A stretch of DNA of 64,000 nt from Flavobacteriaceae bacterium (GTDB lineage: Bacteria; Bacteroidota; Bacteroidia; Flavobacteriales; Flavobacteriaceae). Position numbers and translations under genes: made by a program. Where the stretch lies: assembly GCA_018401115.1 (NCBI GenBank), contig JAGYKX010000003.1, positions 40,883-104,882 on the forward strand, read 5' to 3'. The notes under the pieces are model-generated. The model saw nothing but the letters and a program-made list of their open reading frames with translations. It searched no databases and was not told the DNA's origin. This document shows, piece by piece, positions 60,676 through 64,000 of the stretch (within the stretch, counting starts at the first letter, position 1; each line of letters starts with the position of its first letter).

Positions 60676-61668
60676 ATGCCACGCATTGGAGACATTGAAC
60701 TTCCTGACTTCCCCCTATTACTTGCTCCTATGGAAGATGTGAGCGACCCACCTTTTCGCGCTTTATGTAAAGAGCAGGGGGCAGATGTGGTATATACCGA
60801 ATTTATTTCTTCAGAAGGCCTCATTAGAGACGCCGCTAAGAGTACCATGAAACTGGATATTTACGAAAAAGAACGCCCTGTGGGTATTCAAATATTTGGC
60901 GCAGAAATGGATTCCATGCTTCAGGCCATAGAAATTGTAGAAGCCTCAAAACCAGATATTATAGACATTAATTTTGGTTGCCCTGTGAAGAAAGTAGTCT
61001 GTAAAAATGCAGGTGCTGGAATATTAAGAGACCTTCCCTTAATGGTGAAACTCACAGAAGCGATGGTTAAACACACCCATCTTCCGGTGACGGTAAAAAC
61101 AAGATTGGGATGGGATTCAGACAGTATTAAAATTGTAGAGGTGGCGGAGCGCCTACAAGACGTTGGGATTGCAGCCATTTCTATACATGGTAGAACCAGA
61201 GTCCAAATGTATAAAGGCCAAGCAGATTGGGGGCCTATTGCGGAAGTTAAAAACAACCCCAGAATGCATATTCCGGTCTTTGGAAACGGAGACGTAGACT
61301 CTCCAGAAATGGCCGTTAAAATGCGTGACGAATACGGTTTAGACGGCGCAATGATTGGCAGGGCTAGTATTGGTTATCCTTGGTTTTTTAACGAGGTAAA
61401 ACACTATTTTAAGACGGGTACACATAAGGCGCCACCGACTTTAGAGGAGCGTGTAGAAGCCGCTAGAAGACACCTTCAGATGTCTATTGATTGGAAGGGA
61501 GAAAAGCTAGGTGTTTTTGAAACTAGAAGGCATTATACCAACTATTTCAAGGGTATTCCAAACTTCAAGGAATATCGAATGAAGATGGTTACCTCAGATG
61601 AGTCTAAAGATGTTTTTGACGTTTTTGATGAGGTGCTAGAGGTATTTTCCCACCACGAGTTTGTTTAA
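60676..61668 (+). CDS. dusB: tRNA-dihydrouridine synthase (DusB-type)
   Basis: 330 residues from the ATG at 60676 (preceding in-frame codons from 60622 are within the promoter). APMEDVSDPPFRALCKEQGADVVYTE binds FMN. DINFGCPVKKVVCKNAGAGIL holds the catalytic cysteine, ISIHGRTRVQMYKGQADW and GNGDVDSPEMA follow, and the C-terminal helical tRNA-binding domain has RRHYTNYFKGIPNFK. It reduces specific uridines in tRNA D-loops. It is divergent from lepA. Confidence 0.94.
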   Translation: MPRIGDIELPDFPLLLAPMEDVSDPPFRALCKEQGADVVYTEFISSEGLIRDAAKSTMKLDIYEKERPVGIQIFGAEMDSMLQAIEIVEASKPDIIDINFGCPVKKVVCKNAGAGILRDLPLMVKLTEAMVKHTHLPVTVKTRLGWDSDSIKIVEVAERLQDVGIAAISIHGRTRVQMYKGQADWGPIAEVKNNPRMHIPVFGNGDVDSPEMAVKMRDEYGLDGAMIGRASIGYPWFFNEVKHYFKTGTHKAPPTLEERVEAARRHLQMSIDWKGEKLGVFETRRHYTNYFKGIPNFKEYRMKMVTSDESKDVFDVFDEVLEVFSHHEFV

Positions 61669-61689
61669 AAAAAGCATCGGCCAGAGGCC

Positions 61690-62898
61690 TTAAGCATTTT
61701 TAATCAGTTTTTCATTCACTCTTAAGCTGGCTACCCAAGAAGCCAGTACCCCTAAAACACTTATGGTTCCTAGGACTACGCCCACATTAAACCATTCAAA
61801 AGATACTGGGTAGGCCAAACTGGCCGATATTCTCAACCACCCAAACATTATTTGTGAGCCAATTAAAAGGCTGGCCACTCCTATCCCTATAAGGCCGCCT
61901 AACAAAGAGACCACTACGCCTTGAAGGAAATAAATTCGTCTGATTTTTTGAATGCTTAGTCCTATGTGGAACAAGGTTTTGCTATTGCCTTTTTTGTCTA
62001 ATATCATCATGATTAAGGCGCCTACCAAGTTAAATAAGGCTACGATGAGTACCAGGGTAAAGATGAGGTAGGTGGCTATATTTTCTGTATTGAGCATTTT
62101 GTACAAGCCGCTATTGAGTTGTGCCCTGTTTTTAACCACTACCCTCTCTAAAAGTATTTGGGACAGCTGTAGGGAGATTAAATCTTCGTTCGCTCCAGCG
62201 GTAAGCTTTAAGTTTAGGGCGCTTATTTCACTGGAGTTTTTTTCTAAGAGTTGCTGGGCAAAATCTAAACTAGTGAAGAGGTATTTTTCGTCAATGTCTG
62301 CCTCTATAGCATACACTCCGCTAATGGTTGTATTGGCTTCCGTGTAGGGCTTGCTTCCAAATCCCATTCCACCATTTTTCTTTTTTAATGGCCTTGGGAT
62401 TAGAATTTTTAATGGGCTGTAGTAGTCTTGAATACTTAGGCTTAATGTATTGGCTATGCCTATTCCCACGACACTTTCTCCTACCAGGTTCCAGTTTCCA
62501 GCGTAAATAACACTATCTATTGCTATAACTTTTCGGTAGTTTTGGTCTACCCCCTTGAGATAGGCAATTTGGCTCTTTTCTCTGTGGCTCAGGTACACTT
62601 TTTCTTCTATTTCTTTGGCGTAAAAAGCCACTCCTTTAAGTGATTCTATTGCATTTTCTTGCTCAGAGGTGAGTTCAAAATACTTCCCGCTTTTAGGAAG
62701 CACTTTGAGCGCTGGATCAAAACTATTGCTGAACGACAGGCTGAATTCTTTAAGCCCCGAAAAGCCAGAGAGTACAATAAATAATGCAGCAGCACCTATA
62801 ACCACCACAAAGAAGGTCATGTAATTAATGAGGTTCACCGCGTTCTGTGAACTTTTGGCGAAAAGGTATCTTTTGGCTATGTAAAAAGGGACATACAC
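61690..62898 (-). CDS. LolC/E-like ABC transporter permease
   Basis: 402 residues, the length of LolC/LolE. The N-terminus FYIAKRYLFAKSSQNAVNLINYMTFFVVVIGAAALFIVLSGFSGLKEFS, a large periplasmic domain (about 50-260) and three C-terminal helices of the FtsX type (LVLIVALFNLVGALIMMILDKKGNSKTLFHIGLS...) are seen. It probably belongs to the lipoprotein-releasing system or a MacB-like exporter. The first usable codon is GTG at 62898, one base after the rbfA stop, so it is translationally coupled to rbfA, a pair common in Flavobacteriia. Confidence 0.88.
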   Translation of the reverse strand: MYVPFYIAKRYLFAKSSQNAVNLINYMTFFVVVIGAAALFIVLSGFSGLKEFSLSFSNSFDPALKVLPKSGKYFELTSEQENAIESLKGVAFYAKEIEEKVYLSHREKSQIAYLKGVDQNYRKVIAIDSVIYAGNWNLVGESVVGIGIANTLSLSIQDYYSPLKILIPRPLKKKNGGMGFGSKPYTEANTTISGVYAIEADIDEKYLFTSLDFAQQLLEKNSSEISALNLKLTAGANEDLISLQLSQILLERVVVKNRAQLNSGLYKMLNTENIATYLIFTLVLIVALFNLVGALIMMILDKKGNSKTLFHIGLSIQKIRRIYFLQGVVVSLLGGLIGIGVASLLIGSQIMFGWLRISASLAYPVSFEWFNVGVVLGTISVLGVLASWVASLRVNEKLIKNA

Positions 62899-62899
62899 C

Positions 62900-63295
62900 C
62901 TATGCCTTTTTTCTTTTTTCTAGTAAATCTGGGTCTTTAATAGGATTGTTTTCTCCTTTTAAAGAACGGTCAATCCCGTCTAAATAGGCTAAGGTGTCGT
63001 CTATAAAAAACAATAACTGTGGCATTCTTCTCAGTTGGTTTCTGGTTCGCTTTGCCAATTCATGTTTAATTAAGGGCTGGTTGGACTGTATGCCCTCTAA
63101 CATTTCTTTGGCGCGGTCTTCTGGAAAAATACTCAAATACACTTTTGCAATGGAAAGGTCTGTAGTGACGCTTACCTTACTTACAGAAATTAACAATCCC
63201 TTTAGGCCACCATCTGTTGCGGCGCGTTGCAATACGTCTGCCATGTCTTTTTGAATGACTCCAGCTATTTTTTTCTGACGTTGTGTTTCTTCCAT
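62900..63295 (-). CDS. rbfA: ribosome-binding factor A
   Basis: 131 residues with KH-type fold: RQKKIAGVIQKDMADVLQR at the N-terminus, VSVTTDLSIAKVYLSIFP and the C-terminal RRMPQLLFFIDDTLAYLDGIDRSL. It aids 30S subunit maturation. A -7 box ends 4 bases before the ATG. Confidence 0.93.
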   Translation of the reverse strand: MEETQRQKKIAGVIQKDMADVLQRAATDGGLKGLLISVSKVSVTTDLSIAKVYLSIFPEDRAKEMLEGIQSNQPLIKHELAKRTRNQLRRMPQLLFFIDDTLAYLDGIDRSLKGENNPIKDPDLLEKRKKA

Positions 63296-63299
63296 GCCA

Positions 63300-63307
63300 C
63301 AAAAATA
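63300..63307 (-). promoter_or_regulatory. -7 box of rbfA, suggesting a leaderless transcript
   Basis: TATTTTTG on the minus strand, with 4 bases between it and the ATG at 63295. Confidence 0.5.
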
Positions 63308-63390
63308 CGCACAATATTGTGTACTTTAGTGGGATAAGCATAAAACCAGTGTTTTTTATTCAAAAACTGATTTAACTTAAATAAAAACAA

Positions 63391-63810
63391 ATGAGCTCCT
63401 TAGTCCCTTGCGCAGAAAAAATAGACCACATTGGTATTGCGGTCAAAGATTTAGATGCTGCAGAAAAAACTTACACCCAACTCTTGGGCGTGGCGCCTTA
63501 CAAAAGAGAAACAGTGGCTTCTCAACAGGTCATGACCTCTTTTTTTAAGGTGGGCGAGAGTAAAATAGAGCTATTATTTCCTACCGATCCAGAAAGTCCC
63601 ATTGCCAAATTTTTAAGTACTAAAGGAGAGGGCATGCACCATACGGCTTTTTTGGTAAAAGATATAGAAGCATCCCTAGCCCAACTTAAAACCCAAGGAT
63701 TTAGACTCATTCACGAAACACCCATTCTAGGCGCAGACCAAAAACGTATAGCATTTGTACACCCCAAAGACACCGCAGGCGTTTTAATAGAACTTTGCGA
63801 GCAGTTATAA
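63391..63810 (+). CDS. mce: methylmalonyl-CoA epimerase
   Basis: 139 residues of the VOC family. IDHIGIAVKDLDAAEKTYTQLLGV opens the first beta-alpha-beta-beta-beta module, GEGMHHTAFLVKDIEASL the second, and LIELCEQL supplies the last metal ligand. It inverts (S)- to (R)-methylmalonyl-CoA for conversion to succinyl-CoA. A possible -7 box TACTTTAG is at 63322. Confidence 0.92.
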   Translation: MSSLVPCAEKIDHIGIAVKDLDAAEKTYTQLLGVAPYKRETVASQQVMTSFFKVGESKIELLFPTDPESPIAKFLSTKGEGMHHTAFLVKDIEASLAQLKTQGFRLIHETPILGADQKRIAFVHPKDTAGVLIELCEQL

Positions 63811-63872
63811 CCAGGAACATATGGTTGCTGTTTTAAGCTTAGGCCATGAATTGAACTAATTTAAGCGTTTTC

Positions 63873-63903
63873 TTGTGCTGCTTTAAAATAAGTAGTAATA
63901 TTG
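63873..63903 (+). promoter_or_regulatory. promoter of the terminal tRNA
   Basis: TTG at 63873-63875, 20 bases, then TAATATTG at 63896-63903. It resembles the Bacteroidota consensus. Confidence 0.45.
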
Positions 63904-63908
63904 CACCC

Positions 63909-63925
63909 ACCTTTCACTGAAAGGT
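63909..63925 (+). other. hairpin in the 5' leader of the tRNA precursor
   Basis: ACCTTTC (63909-63915), loop ACT, GAAAGGT (63919-63925): a 7-bp stem 14 bases before the mature tRNA. Confidence 0.5.
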
Positions 63926-63938
63926 TCGCAGTAATGCG

Positions 63939-64000
63939 GGTCCTATAGCTCAGTTGGTTAGAGCACCTGACTCATAATCAGGTGGTCCCTGGTTCGAGCC
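63939..64000 (+). tRNA. tRNA with anticodon CAT (Met or Ile2), partial
   Basis: Acceptor 5' strand GGTCCTA, D-arm GCTCAGTTGGTTAGAGC, anticodon stem CCTGA/TCAGG with loop CTCATAA (anticodon CAT, 63973-63975), and the start of the T-arm are present; the last about 14 bases are cut by the window end. CAT may be elongator methionine or, after lysidine modification, isoleucine; the loop does not decide. The initiator type is unlikely because the anticodon stem lacks the three G-C pairs. Confidence 0.92.

Noticed and set aside
61679..61689. GGCC-AGA-GGCC hairpin between dusB and the permease gene as terminator
   Set aside because: The stem is only 4 bp and no T-run follows directly.

Overview
The window comes from the chromosome of a member of the Bacteroidota, most likely a marine Flavobacteriaceae-type bacterium. 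The evidence is a SprE-type gliding/type IX secretion (T9SS) lipoprotein, a T9SS type B-sorted protein, several families restricted to Flavobacteriia/Bacteroidota (DUF5687, DUF6427, DUF6341, DUF4254, DUF4837, DUF6909), Bacteroidota-type promoters (TTG, about 19-20 nt, TAnnTTTG), weak ribosome-binding sites and an AT-rich genome. Nothing looks like a prophage, plasmid, insertion sequence or CRISPR array; almost all of it is core chromosome.

Layout. 1-5.5 kb: partial sprE, an ABC ATPase with its DUF5687 membrane partner, a PaaE-like flavin/2Fe-2S reductase and a glutathione peroxidase. 5.5-11.4 kb: an accessory surface cassette, made of a 910-residue repeat-rich fibre protein with an intramolecular-chaperone (S74) C-terminus, a directly abutting T9SS type B protein with calcium-binding type 3 repeats, and a divergent membrane-anchored AraC regulator. 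11.6-13 kb: an arsenosugar-biosynthesis pair (AhpD-like protein and ArsS radical SAM enzyme). 13-17.4 kb: a GT9 glycosyltransferase, DUF4254, DUF6427, DUF6341 and purD. 17.4-26.1 kb: a tightly packed minus-strand run from an M23 peptidase through a broken GH3 gene and DUF6909 to the complete dTDP-L-rhamnose pathway (rfbB, A, C, D), a UDP-glucuronate decarboxylase-like gene and purD. 26-30 kb: tatA, DUF4837, a lytic transglycosylase and pgk. 30-34 kb: a BlaI/M56 signalling pair, a DNA polymerase III delta' subunit and a DoxX protein. 34-43.5 kb: a broken methyltransferase, mnmG, ybeY, an AlkB-type hydroxylase, gltX (broken), an SPFH protein, glnS, folB and tRNA-Cys. 43.7-49.8 kb: a visibly more AT-rich stretch with a LysE transporter, a GIN-domain protein, rnr, a 600-base gene-free region, rpiB, a CDF transporter and an ElaA-like acetyltransferase. 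49.8-64 kb: GH130, DUF3050, rnpA, M1 and S8 peptidases, an MBL hydrolase, a Na+/H+ antiporter, lepA, dusB, a LolC/E-type permease, rbfA, methylmalonyl-CoA epimerase and a tRNA with anticodon CAT cut by the window end.

Main observations. (1) Two identical 16-bp ParB-binding parS palindromes flank mnmG. About 10 kb away, the gene-free rnr-rpiB interval is extremely AT-rich and holds five copies of a DnaA-box-like 9-mer, and rnpA lies 4 kb beyond it. Together these suggest the window may span or adjoin the replication origin. (2) Three genes, including the essential gltX, carry frameshifts, two of them single-base losses in six-base homopolymers, so assembly indels are the first explanation. (3) The S8 protease gene begins inside an eight-unit 21-bp minisatellite that is translated as heptapeptides. 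(4) The fibre/T9SS cassette contains a 17-residue repeat array and a duplicated module. I see no clearly undescribed multi-gene system; the least understood pieces are DUF6909 with GH3 in the envelope/rhamnose operon, the DUF4254-GT9 pair and the M56 sensor with a fused plug-like tail.
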